From Ustilago trichophora (lineage: Eukaryota; Basidiomycota; Ustilaginomycetes; Ustilaginales; Ustilaginaceae): a stretch of DNA of 64,000 nt. Position 1 is the first letter of the stretch. Each line of letters opens with the position of its first letter. The DNA is taken from assembly GCA_900323505.1 (NCBI GenBank), contig OOIN01000011.1, positions 1,024,911 through 1,088,910 on the forward strand. Reading direction: 5' to 3'. Below are positions 40,561 to 51,176 of the stretch, one piece after another. The notes beneath the pieces were generated by a model. The model made no database searches, was not told the DNA's origin, and saw only the letters and a program-made list of their open reading frames with translations. The position numbers were made by a program, and so were the translations under genes.

Positions 40561-42861
40561 GATGGCGGAGGAGCGCTGTGACGACTCGGTGTCGGACGAC
40601 GCGCAGAGATGGAGAAAGTTACTTTCGAGTGGGTAGAGTCGAGAGGATGTGGCAGGAGCCGTCGAGGTTATATAGCACCTGAGTCAGTCGGCGCGTGGAT
40701 GGGCGTGAAACTCAGCAACCATCGTTGTTTGCTTGGAGGCGGAATGGCAGAGGCGAGTACTGTATGCTGATGATAGCAAAACTTCAAGGCTCACGGCGGA
40801 GCAGGAAAGCAACACTGTTTTTTATTTTTATTTTTTCTTGAGGGTTGCTTGGCTGTGTGATGTGATGATGTAGGAGGCTCGCCGACTGTGCTCACTCAGA
40901 CACGTCGAGGAGCAGCAAGCACGGGATCCGAGGCGTTTTTGGTATTCATTCAGAAAATATTTGGGTGCTCTGGTTGACCGCCTTGATCTTTTGCGACGTA
41001 GGTGGCCGAAGGAGAATTTGGCAAAAAGTGAAGTCATTTTCATCGACCTTGGCATCTACTGTACAGTACAGTACAGTACTGGATCTCAAACCGATCGCCT
41101 TGATGCCATCATTATTCCTACTTTTGGACTTCTTGCGAGGTGCTCGACCAATGCAAGGTTACAGTATAACAATTAGTTATGCCATGCCTCTTTGTACGAG
41201 TGAGCCAGCCAGCGAGAGAATCGGTCTCAGACCAAACGCGCACGCGCACTGGCACGAGGGTCACCTTTGAAACATGTCAATGCTAGGGAGCCTCCCCAAA
41301 AGAAAACAAGCGGTGAGAGCGCGCTAGTGCCATTGGCGACACCCAAGCGCTTCCATTCCACAAGGAAGGAAAATCGAATACAGTAGTTTCAATTAATTAG
41401 TTATTTACAGTAAAGAGTCGTCGCGTTGCAAAACCGACGTCAACTGCCGCTGCACCTCAGCACGAACCTCGCCGAGCGAGGCATGCAGACACTAAATTTG
41501 CATGCATGTCAGTGCCTCGTTCGGGGGATTGTGGATTGGCGATGCTCAGGTCGCGTCGAGATACAGTACACTAGAATGGTGCGCACAAGGACAAGTTTGG
41601 CTCGCTTTCACGATAGCAAAACCTTTGTCGCTTCTGCAACTTGACTGCACTACAGTGTATAATAATAATACTGTATCGGCGCTGCCGCACTGCCGCACGC
41701 ACGGTGTTTCGGTCCAGATGCTCTTACGGTTTAGGGCCACCGTCTCGCACTCGCGAACCCTGATTCCTCATCTTTTTGATCCCTGATCGATCACGTCAAG
41801 ACTAGCAAGCAGCACATCTGTACGATCAAAGCGCTATGCCCCTTCACTTGCCGGTCCGGGGTTTGGACAAGTTGAGTTGATATAGTATATTGTACTGTAC
41901 TGTAGCAGCGGTTCGGATTCCGCAAACTCTGATCCAACAGTCTGTGCTCTGCAGACGATCAGCCAGCTGCGATCCCAAAAACCATCAAGTGAGCAAGCCG
42001 ATACAGACCAATTTCTTTTGGGGTCCTTCTTTCGAAATGGCACGTCAACGCGCTTCTTTGGATTTTTGGCTTCGGCAACGCTGCTGCTGCTGCTGCTGCT
42101 GCTGCTGCACGGATCTACACGGCAGCAGTGCAGACGCCGTCAGTACACACTGTTGTTTTGCCTGCCCATGCATTTGCATGCCATCCATCCACACTGTGCA
42201 GGTGCATTCGCCGGCGCACATGCCTCGACCAGACTCACTCTTCAACACTTTTGTCAGGCCTCGGCCATGGCTTGGGCCAATACAATCTCGGCTCTTGTCC
42301 AAAGTCGTGCATTCTGCACTGCCTCTCGAGAGCGACTGCTTGCTATCGTCGCCGCCGGTGAGGCCTCGAACGTCAACAACAAACACCTGCTCGCGAGAAT
42401 TTGAGTTCTTCCGTCCAGCCTTTGTTGCCCTCTCCGACTCTCCAAAGCTTGGCTCACGTCAACGCCCGGCGTCGTAGCGCCGTCCAACTAGATGCCCGAC
42501 CAAAGGCGCCAAGCTCGATACACAACCTTGTTCACGTCTCTCAGAGCTTATTCGTCGCTAGCAAATCTCCTCACACTTGGACGTCGTGTCAAGCATCCTC
42601 ACAAACACGCCCACACCTCCAGCTTTGCGTCCAGTAGCATCCATTCAGCGCTTGTTCCTCACATGCACGCCAGCCATGACTTTCTATCCAGGCGACAACT
42701 AACTTGCAACCCCACCTCTGCCATCACAATCACGCTCGTGGCCAGTCATTTTACTTTGAGCGCCATCCATCAACACAAATCTTTGACTTCCCACCCCCGT
42801 CATGTCGAAACCCCGTCGCGACTCGGCTTTTCAGAGAGCTATCGCTCCAACATCTTGACTC
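40561..42861. other. Large intergenic region with clustered TACAGTA motifs and a (CTG)n run
   Basis: About 2.3 kb with no gene I can support. It carries many copies of TACAGTAC or its complement (around 40756, 41058-41078, 41386, 41406, 41562, 41652 and 41893-41905) and a (CTG)n run at about 42085-42110. Open frames are low complexity, including a poly-Cys translation of the CTG run. Confidence 0.5.
40668..40676 (-). promoter_or_regulatory. TATA-like box of the CSC1-type gene
   Basis: GGTTATATAGC on the plus strand reads GCTATATAACC on the minus strand, ~110 bp before the ATG of the channel gene. Position and sequence fit a TATA box. Confidence 0.5.
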
Positions 42862-43995
42862 TCAGCAATGAGCGGGCGAGGGCACATGCGTACACTTGCT
42901 GCTTCTCTGTCCACCTGAAATCGAGACGCCCTTCCAGCTCCAGTTTGCACACGATCCCTGTCCACAGAGCACGTAGACAGCAACAGCTTTCGAGCTAACA
43001 CACCCCGTGATGCCATTCATCATAACGTTGGTCACCTTGACTCCATTGGTCAGCGTCCCCGTGGCTCCACCGTTCAGGTAGTCCTGCTGAATATCGATCC
43101 CGTACTTGGAGATACCTGACATCTGAATGTTTGAGTAGGTCACGTTGTTGACCAATCCCGTCGCTCCCGAGACCGTCTTGATGCGCACACCATTCTGGCT
43201 CTTGACAACGTTCGAATTCGCGATCACCACTCCATCCACCGTATTGTCGCTCCGGCCACCTACACTGCCGATCGACAGTCCATGTCCACCCGAACAGTAT
43301 CCACCAGAAAACACAATGTCGGTGCCAGAGTTGACCGCCAAGCAATCGTCCTGATTGTACACGCTGGCATTCGTCATGTACACTCCCTCCGAACTTCCAA
43401 CGTCGAATGCATCCGTATTGTGTCCTCCAGCCGTGTCACCCGCCGAATTATCAATCGTCACATGGTCCACTTCAAGATTCGTGCAGCCGTTGATACTGAA
43501 GCCCTGCACTGGTGTATTCTTGATGCTCAACCATCGAATCTTGCTGTTCTTTAGATTGTGCGCCGAGAACAACTTGGGTTTGGTCTTACCCCCATTGCCA
43601 CCTTTACCGTCCCACCATCGCGCTCCTCCAGCATCAATCACCGCGCCTGAAGCGCCACTGATGTCGAGGTTACTACCAGACACTTGAATCAGTGGTCCCA
43701 TCCACTCCTTGTATCCAAACGTCGTCGTCCCTTGAAATATCACCTTGGTCCCCTGCTTCAAGTTGGAAAGATCCAGCGTTTCACCCGCCGCCACATTGAC
43801 GTTGGAGAGCCTGATGGTGCTGCACGATCCTTTGCCTGCCTCGGCGCTTGCGGCATCTGTGAAAGTGCATTCAGGTGATGCCTTGATCGAAGCAGCCCTT
43901 CTCGAGCCGCGCTTGCTTGGAGGCTCGCTAGAAGCTAACGTGCTTGAAGCCGCCAGGGCAACAGTCAGGCTTGAAAGTAGAGACAAGTGAACCAT
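42862..43995 (-). CDS. Secreted GH28 polygalacturonase
   Basis: A 377-residue single-exon endopolygalacturonase-type enzyme that hydrolyses alpha-1,4 bonds of pectin in plant walls. The start at 43995 opens directly into a signal peptide (MVHLSLLSSLTVALAASS); 26 more in-frame codons upstream lack signal character. A basic site RRAASIKASPECTF suggests a propeptide. GH28 signatures are all present: NTDAFDV and QDDCLAV with the catalytic Asp residues, GGHGLSIGSVGG with the catalytic His, and RIKT for substrate binding. Paired Cys at the C-terminus (GQGSC, SSKC, PAHC) match the family. It is the second plant-wall hydrolase in this window. Confidence 0.93.
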   Translation of the reverse strand: MVHLSLLSSLTVALAASSTLASSEPPSKRGSRRAASIKASPECTFTDAASAEAGKGSCSTIRLSNVNVAAGETLDLSNLKQGTKVIFQGTTTFGYKEWMGPLIQVSGSNLDISGASGAVIDAGGARWWDGKGGNGGKTKPKLFSAHNLKNSKIRWLSIKNTPVQGFSINGCTNLEVDHVTIDNSAGDTAGGHNTDAFDVGSSEGVYMTNASVYNQDDCLAVNSGTDIVFSGGYCSGGHGLSIGSVGGRSDNTVDGVVIANSNVVKSQNGVRIKTVSGATGLVNNVTYSNIQMSGISKYGIDIQQDYLNGGATGTLTNGVKVTNVMMNGITGCVSSKAVAVYVLCGQGSCANWSWKGVSISGGQRSSKCTHVPSPAHC

Positions 43996-45455
43996 TTTCG
44001 CCGATAGGGCTTGGTGATATTGCGCCGGCTTGTCGCAGGCGAGGTCGTTGGACTTGTTCGCATCATCACTCACAACCTCATATGCTTATGTATGTACGAC
44101 TGCTCACACGTCCACACTGGTCTTTCCAGAGTCACGCAACACACAGATGACGAGACATGCTTCGAGACAGTGCACACCGGTACAATCGCTCACAAGCGCC
44201 AATCCATTCTCTTGGATTCTCCTGCTCTCAGACAAGCAGCTTCTATGAGGCATCGCTGCTCATGAGGCCAACCCCGAACGACAACGCAACAGAAAAGCAG
44301 GTTCGCTGGTACAAGAGCCCACCACTATGATTGTAGTGCTTCGTTTTCGCCAGCTTTCGGACCAGCAACTTCCGAGACGCAACGGGGCCAGCTTGTGTCG
44401 CCCCTGCATTCTGTTATCTCAAAACCAATCGGTTGGCCAGAGCAAAGGGACGATCAAGGTCCCTTTTCTGCGTTGTCACACCCACCATGCTTCAGCTTGT
44501 GCAATCAGAGGCAGCAACAAGACTTCGAATAAGTACACCCACGCTGATCTCATGCGCACCAGTTCATCGACACGGGGGCCGGGGATCTCAACAATCCGAG
44601 CATGGTAGATCACCGGGTTGGCGCTGATACCGTATCGCAGCTTAATCAACCGGTGTCTTCTGAAAAGCGTAATTTTAGGGGACGGGATGGGCATGTTCCG
44701 CCATGACGTGCTGGTAACACTGTGACGCCTTAAGACACTACATTGGCGTCGATGCTTTGAGTTTCGCTTGTCACAAAATATGCTCACACCAATGAGATTC
44801 GGCAACTTTCACTGCACCGATCATTGGGAACTCTGAGCATGACAACCCATGCACTTATGCCGCTGCATGCCTGCATACGGTCACGCGCACCCCAAGTACG
44901 TCGACGAACCTGCTGATCTCTTCGAAAACCCTACTTGCACGCTTCTACGACACGTTCGAGGGCTGAAATGCGGACTCTGCATCACAAAATCCGCCTTGAG
45001 GTTGTCGAATGTGGTGTTGAGATACCCAATCAATCTACTGCGGTCTAATCTGATGCATCGACAGAACAGTCACCTGTCTGATTCATCCCTAATTCAATTC
45101 CAATCCTTTGGCGTCACTGTCAGCAGCGACCGCCGTTGATCACCATCTACGGTGCAGATGCTGACGTTGACAATCGGACAGCGGACTTCAAGATCACCCT
45201 GATACGTGAGTGAGCGGGCAGAGTTAGGCCAGGCAATCGACGACGACGCTGGTCGTTGTCTATCTGAAGTGCAATTATACTTCTTAAACAGGCGCCACGC
45301 AAATCTGATCCGAATGAATTCATTACGTGGCGGTGAAAGAAGCAGTGGGGGTATATCGTAGCACAAATGAGTCTGACGTGTGGCTGCATTGTCAGTTTCT
45401 GCACGAAATAGTCTAGAGGATAGGATTGAAGAAGGAAATCTCGAGTCGCATGAAG
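43996..45455. other. Intergenic region without recognised features
   Basis: About 1.46 kb between the polygalacturonase start and the TLC-domain gene stop. Short open frames only, none resembling a known protein. No repeats or RNA genes were noticed. Confidence 0.35.
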
Positions 45456-47213
45456 TCATTCAAACACTACGAAGTCGCTTCGGGCCACCTCCATCCGACG
45501 ACGAATCTGGCCGACGATGCGCCTTCGACGTCCACCCTGCGCCACTTGCTCCACGGGGAACTCGCGAATCTCGTAGTTCTGCCCAAAGAAGTCCGGTGGC
45601 AAGTACTTGACGAGCGAACTGAAGTCAAGCGAGAGAAGCGTCCTGTCAATGCCGGTGGGTCGCATATCGCCAGCGCCTGCAACAGCACCATCGGCGAAAG
45701 TGGTGATCACATTCCCGTCTTGGGAGGTAACGGCCTTGACACCATCGGCGTCTCGTCCGTTGATGGCTGTTCTGACGGCACGCAAAACTGCACGACGGAT
45801 GCGTGAGCGCTGTGCCTGAAGATAGCGGCGCGCACGTGATTCCGTCATGGCTGAGTGGGTTGTGGACGAGGGGATCGAGTCTGAGTCCGCCTCCTCGTAC
45901 TCTTCCGAGGACTCGTCCGTTGTATACGAAGGGACGCGCCCGGCAGCTCCCAACCCTTTTGGCCGCATGCCAGCTTCCTCTTCGAATTGGCGCCGCCAGC
46001 TGGCAGGAGCGTTGATCCAGACCTTGCGCACTGCATCGGCCACAAGTCGACGCGCCCGGTCACTCGACTCGGCAGGAGATCGAATTGCCAGGAAAGGCTC
46101 TGTGTCATCCGGTCCAGCGCCATCTGGTGCGACGGGGGCAGTGAAAACCGAGTTGGAGTTGATGTAGTTGGGGTTGAGCGTCCTGGATAAGAGTGGGTGA
46201 GCCGTGGCCGTCTCGCCATCTCCATGCTGACCACGGCGACGTTTCGGCATAAGGAGGTTGACGGGTGGACGTGCGACAGAGGCAGCACGAGCAAACGCTG
46301 CGTGGACGGGCCCTGTGGCACCAAAGTTGGCAATCGCGGGAGTAGCACCAGCTCCAGGAGTCACGGCAGGCGTGTTGACTGCGCTGCTCGTGTCGGGAGC
46401 CGGAAGACCGTTGAAGAGCTGGCCAGCCGCTGAAGCAAGCGAAGCCTTCTCCTTGGCGACCTGGGCGGCTTCGAGCTTCCTCCTGTGCATGCGACGTCGA
46501 ATACTGCAGATGCACTTGTAACCCCACCAAAGGTGCATTGGATAGGTAGCGACCAAACTGATGGTAGGTCCCCAGCTACCGTCGATGCCGGGCGCGCTGC
46601 GGCCGTGTTCAGACACGCTGGAGATGAGCAGGGCGAAGTGGTAGAAGACGCGCGTGGCGAAGAAAGTGACGGTGAATGCCATGTTGGACCGGAGCGGGGG
46701 GTAGATCGAGGCGACGCCCATGATGAGCGTCGGCAGCTCAAAGATGGCAGCTGCGGCTGCGATATGTGCCCAGCCTTTGTGAACCCAGAAGGAAAACAAG
46801 AAGGTATAGGCGATGTGGTGAATCCAGCCGGAGGAGAGGTTGATCAACTTTCGGTAGTAGATGGAGCCAAGGGTAAGATCCGATAGAAGATATGCAACGA
46901 AAAAGGCGGCAAGCGGTTCGGCGACCGTCTTGGTCCTGGGTCGAAGCGAGTGAAGGTCGAAGCCGCCGAGAAAGAGGTCGTAGAGGTAGGGCAAACTGGC
47001 GACGCACATGACAAGGCTAGCGAGGGTAGTGAGGATCCAGCATCGTTTTTTGAGCAACTCCTTGCTGTCACCTTTGAGCCAGGAGTGGGAGAGCCCATGA
47101 AAGATGGCATGCTGAATAACAAGGGAAGCGTAAAAGATGGTGTGGAGCCGGGTCGATGCCAGAGCGGATGTGCCTGGCAGGACAAAACGGTCTGCGAATA
47201 CAAACTGCGACAT
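45456..47213 (-). CDS. TLC-domain multi-pass membrane protein with long disordered C-terminus
   Basis: A 585-residue single-exon gene. Residues ~20-250 hold about seven hydrophobic segments and read as a TLC (TRAM-LAG1-CLN8) domain of the TMEM56/TLCD type: an early HGLSHSW, then LSDLTLGSIYY, GWIHHIAYTFLFSFW with the family's HH pair, IFELPTLIMGV and ATRVFYHFALL. Ceramide-synthase Lag1 motifs are not complete, so this is probably a TLCD-like lipid-handling protein rather than a ceramide synthase. The C-terminal ~320 residues are Ala/Ser/Pro/Arg-rich with an acidic patch (SSEEYEEADSDS) and look disordered. The start at 47213 lies just before the first membrane segment. Confidence 0.75.
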   Translation of the reverse strand: MSQFVFADRFVLPGTSALASTRLHTIFYASLVIQHAIFHGLSHSWLKGDSKELLKKRCWILTTLASLVMCVASLPYLYDLFLGGFDLHSLRPRTKTVAEPLAAFFVAYLLSDLTLGSIYYRKLINLSSGWIHHIAYTFLFSFWVHKGWAHIAAAAAIFELPTLIMGVASIYPPLRSNMAFTVTFFATRVFYHFALLISSVSEHGRSAPGIDGSWGPTISLVATYPMHLWWGYKCICSIRRRMHRRKLEAAQVAKEKASLASAAGQLFNGLPAPDTSSAVNTPAVTPGAGATPAIANFGATGPVHAAFARAASVARPPVNLLMPKRRRGQHGDGETATAHPLLSRTLNPNYINSNSVFTAPVAPDGAGPDDTEPFLAIRSPAESSDRARRLVADAVRKVWINAPASWRRQFEEEAGMRPKGLGAAGRVPSYTTDESSEEYEEADSDSIPSSTTHSAMTESRARRYLQAQRSRIRRAVLRAVRTAINGRDADGVKAVTSQDGNVITTFADGAVAGAGDMRPTGIDRTLLSLDFSSLVKYLPPDFFGQNYEIREFPVEQVAQGGRRRRIVGQIRRRMEVARSDFVVFE

Positions 47214-48109
47214 GGTGGTGCGTGTTGTACGTAGATGGAGCGAAATACGTCGAGGTGGTGGCGAAGCACCAGGAGCAGATTCTTGCGAGCTGTCAGAGAG
47301 TTTCTAGCTGCGCATCGAACGTCGAGACCTCGATGTATAGCGGAATCTATCTGGCAACCGAGGCAGGAGACGAAAGATGCGGAAGGTGTATGGATGACGG
47401 CGCACGACAGACATCTGAGTTCAAGCGAGCATCGGGTTGCCTTGCGTCGTGGTGGACATTTGTTGCGTGTGTGTGTGTGTGTGTGGAAGTGAAGGGAGTG
47501 ACGAGGAAGTCGAGTCAGAGACGAAGGGTTGTTTAGAGCTGATTAGGGGTGGATTGGGCAAAACAAAGTTGAGAACGTGCTCACGTATGCTTTTGCATTC
47601 TTGCCATCTTGGTCGGTCTCGGCAAATACCTCAACTTGCACACACTCTCACAATCTTGCCAAATTGGCCGACAATCTTTCCCTCTCGGCTTTGCGGGGTG
47701 CGTTTGGCCACCTTTTTGCCACCTGCTGTGCTGCTGCTGTGCTTTTGGGCGCTGATCTTGCTGTCCACGTTCTCAGGGTCCAACGCGTCATGTCTCGCTA
47801 CGACCTCCTCTCCGATTTGCTGGCATTTGCCAGATCGGGATCCCGATCATGAAGCTGTCTTGAAACGCTTCGTCGAGATCATCCATCCGACGAGCAACAC
47901 CATCTCACCTGTTCTTTTTCGTGTCTCTGTGCATCTGTGCGTGGGATGGATGGAGACTCTCCAATCCTTCATGACACCGCCCGTCTAGATTACGCAGAAT
48001 TACACAGCTCAACCATACAGATCAGTCATGGGGCGTGATGAGATTGATTTCATCGGGAATACAGATGCAAGCAACAAGATGTTTCGATTCAATTCCACTC
48101 GGTCTCCAT
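47214..48109. other. Intergenic region (TLC gene 5' / ALDH 3')
   Basis: About 0.9 kb without a supported gene. A (TG)n run lies at ~47468-47485. The part near 47214-47500 is the probable TLC-gene promoter. Confidence 0.35.
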
Positions 48110-49603
48110 TTAGATGGGGGGAGGGACGCTGAGGTTGACGTGGACTGCCTTGATGTTGGTGTAGTTGGCCAGCGCGTACTCGCCGAGCTCTCGGCCAATA
48201 CCCGAAGCCTTGTATCCACCGAAGGGCACCTGAGGGTTGAGCTGGTTGTAGTTGTTAACCCAGACGGTACCGGCCTTGAGCTTGTGGGCGGTTTCGAGCG
48301 CACGGCTGATGTCGCGGCTGAAGACGGCGGCGGCAAGACCGTAGATCGAGTCGTTGGCGATGCGGATGAGGTCCTTCTCGTCCTTGAACTTGGAAACGAC
48401 GACGACGGGGCCGAAGATCTCCTCCTTGGCAATCTTGGCATCGTGAGGAACATCGGTGAAGATGGTGGGTTCGATAAAGTAACCCTCGTTGCCCTTGCGC
48501 ACACCACCGAGGTGAAGGTTGGCATCCTTCTTACCAGACTCGATGTACTCCATGATACGGTCGTACTGGAGCTGCGAGACCTGAGGACCCTGGAAGGTGT
48601 TCTCCGAGAAGGGGTCACCGACCTGAAGAGCCTTGCAGTAGGCAGTCATCTTTTCCATAAAGGCATCATAGATGTCCTCCTCGACGTAGATACGCGAACC
48701 GGCACAGCAGCACTGACCGTGGTTGAACATGATACCAAAGGCGGACCATCGGACGGCCTGGTCGAGGTCGGCATCCTTGAAGATGATGTTGGGCGACTTG
48801 CCGCCGAGCTCGAGGGTGACCTTTTTGAGGTTGGTGGAAGCGGCAGCCTTCATGATGTTGCGGCCGACCAGGGTCGAACCGGTGAAGGCGATCTTGTCAA
48901 TATCCATGTGCTGCGAGATGGCGGCACCGGCGACGGGACCGAAACCGGAGATGACGTTGACGACACCAGGAGGGAAGCCGGCCTCGACGATGAGCTCGCA
49001 CATCTTGATGGCCGAGAGAGGAGTCTGCTCGGCAGTCTTGAGAACGATGGTGTTACCAGTGGCAAGCGCGGGACCGAGCTTCCAGGCAAACATGAGAAGG
49101 GGGAAGTTCCAGGGGATGATCTGACCGCAGACACCGATGGGCTCATGACGCGTGTAGTTGAGACGCTTGTTGTCGACTTCGATGACCTTGCCGTGGTTCT
49201 TGTCAGCCCAGCCACCGTAGTAACGCAGGTTGGCAGCGACAGCAGAGACATCAAAGCCCTTGGCGATGGAGAAGGCCTTGCCGTTGTCGAGCGACTCGAT
49301 GGCGGCAAGCTCATCGATGTTCTTCTCGACGAGCTCGGCGAGCTTGATCAGGAGGCGGCCACGAGCGTCACCAGGAGTATTCTCACCCCATACGGTCTCG
49401 AAAGCCTCTCGAGCAGCCTTGACGGCGATGTCAACATCCTTGGCAGAAGCCTCGGCGACCTGACCGATCTCCTTACCCGTGGAAGGGTTGACGGTGGCGA
49501 AGGTCTTGCCGTCGAGAGCAGGGACGAACTTGTTGTTAATGAAGAGGTCGGCCTGGATGGTGGTCTTGATCCCGTTAGGGAGATCGAGGTTGAGAGTTGG
49601 CAT
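48110..49603 (-). CDS. NAD(P)-dependent aldehyde dehydrogenase
   Basis: A 497-residue single-exon enzyme that oxidises aldehydes to acids. It is the usual length for the class 1/2 family. Visible are the cofactor-binding IPWNFPLLMFAWK, GSTLVGRNI, the active-site VTLELGGKSPNI with the general-base Glu, and the catalytic Cys299 in GQCCCAGSR. No mitochondrial presequence is seen, so it is probably cytosolic. In U. maydis, Iad1 and Iad2 of this class convert indole-3-acetaldehyde to indole-3-acetic acid; acetaldehyde is an equally good guess. A TATA box sits ~145 bp upstream. Strong C-ending codon bias suggests high expression and creates a 533-codon shadow frame on the plus strand. Confidence 0.92.
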   Translation of the reverse strand: MPTLNLDLPNGIKTTIQADLFINNKFVPALDGKTFATVNPSTGKEIGQVAEASAKDVDIAVKAAREAFETVWGENTPGDARGRLLIKLAELVEKNIDELAAIESLDNGKAFSIAKGFDVSAVAANLRYYGGWADKNHGKVIEVDNKRLNYTRHEPIGVCGQIIPWNFPLLMFAWKLGPALATGNTIVLKTAEQTPLSAIKMCELIVEAGFPPGVVNVISGFGPVAGAAISQHMDIDKIAFTGSTLVGRNIMKAAASTNLKKVTLELGGKSPNIIFKDADLDQAVRWSAFGIMFNHGQCCCAGSRIYVEEDIYDAFMEKMTAYCKALQVGDPFSENTFQGPQVSQLQYDRIMEYIESGKKDANLHLGGVRKGNEGYFIEPTIFTDVPHDAKIAKEEIFGPVVVVSKFKDEKDLIRIANDSIYGLAAAVFSRDISRALETAHKLKAGTVWVNNYNQLNPQVPFGGYKASGIGRELGEYALANYTNIKAVHVNLSVPPPI

Positions 49604-51176
49604 GTTGCACCGAATATGGGAGTGTGGCGAGGATGAGTAGTGTTGGAGAAAAGAAGCAGATGAAGTGGAGGATTGGATCGATGAATGAAAGGTGATCCAG
49701 TGGTGTGGGGGTGGGAGGTGATGGACGGAGATCTTGATCCGCAGTGGCTATATATCTTGAGAGGCTCAGCTCAGCCAAGTCTTCTGACTGCGGGGCAAAA
49801 GCGACACGGCTAATTCGATGTGCGCTGTGCGCTGTCCGGGTGGTCCTGGTGGGGTTACGCTGCCGCAAGATAGAGATAGAGTACTGTATTGAGATTGCGG
49901 CAGCTGCATCAGGTGACAGCGAAATGGTCCGTGAGCGGACTGAGTGGAATGTCGGCCAAGAGCCGCAGGGTTGCAAGGGCCGGCCAGAGTGTGGAGCTTG
50001 TACAGTACAGTACAGTACAGTACAGTATCTGTTTGACCGGCCATTCGCTCTGTGTCTCTGTGTCTCTCTGTTTTTCTTTTAGCGAACGGGCCAACGACGT
50101 CGGCCTTTTCGATTCCGCCTCGCTGACACGGCACGCCCAACTCGACCGTCGTTTGTTCACTTTGAACCTTAACCCCAACTAGGCTACAGTAATTTGAAAA
50201 GAAAAAGAAATTGGTCTCGATCCAACGCCACACTAGCTAACCGGCTTTTACGACCTTGACGGTCCATGCGCTCTCAATCTTTTGAGCTTCGCCTACCTCT
50301 CTACTATACCTCGGCGGTGGCGACGGACCCAGATTAAGGGTTCCAAGGTGCACATATGGTAATGCCGACTGTCGCATCTTCATGGAATCAAGCGGGTACA
50401 TGTAATACTTGTGTGTGCGTCTCCATTTGTGTACAGTACACACACATCAAAGACTTGGCATCTGGTGTACAGTACAGGGTCAAGCGAATTTTGCGCGCAC
50501 TCTTGTGCTTCCGCTTGCGATCCAAGCTAACGTCAAAGGTCTCTTGAAAGGAAACGGCGGCAAGCACATCCTCTCGAGGCCAGAGTCGCTTTGGACCAAT
50601 CGCTTAGTCGGAAAGCGGGGCAAAGATGCACACACAGGCATCTCCCTTTGGTCAACAACTTCTGGCCGTGGCCCGCATCAGCTCAACCATTTTTGGGTCA
50701 CGAGGTAGGCACGGCAAGCGGGTTTCCGAACAGAGTGTGTGTGTCTCATCCCCACACGCGCACCCTTTGCCTCGTACTCGACCCTTCTTCTTTGCCCTGT
50801 CACGCTTTTGATCATCCGATGGTCTAACGGTGATTTACCCGTCTTTTCCAGTCTCGAGCCGACTTGTCTGACTTTGGTTCTGGCGGTTAGCGGGCGGCTG
50901 ATGTTCTCTGCACCACCTTGTCCACTCTGCGCGTGCATGCGTGTGTGTGCGCGCTTGGATGTGTCACCGACAAGCATTAGTGCGTAAATAAGCGGATATC
51001 CATTCACAAAAGCGGAAGCTCGCTGCATCTCTCGACTTGATTACCTCTGGGAAAGAAAGAGAGAGAGTGCGCATGGGTGTGTTTCGGTTACAATTGAATC
51101 GATTATTGTGAGAGAACAAGAGAATTCTGGGATACGACGTGTGCACTCGCTTTCTTGGCAGCTTGATGACGACTTT
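49604..51176. other. Intergenic region at the boundary to the subtelomere, with TACAG tandem repeat
   Basis: About 1.57 kb. It holds the ALDH promoter, a tandem (GTACA)n stretch of five units at about 50001-50026, and single TACAGTACA copies near 50434 and 50468. The sequence at 50818-50856 resembles the 5' half of a tRNA but lacks a T arm. No supported gene. Confidence 0.45.
49747..49757 (-). promoter_or_regulatory. TATA box of the aldehyde dehydrogenase gene
   Basis: GGCTATATATC on the plus strand, read in reverse, is a good TATA box about 145 bp upstream of the ALDH start codon. Confidence 0.55.

Noticed and set aside
41890..42477. 195-codon plus-strand open frame with a poly-Cys run
   Set aside because: Low complexity caused by the CTG repeat; no signal peptide and no other coding evidence, so a secreted Cys-rich effector call is not supported.
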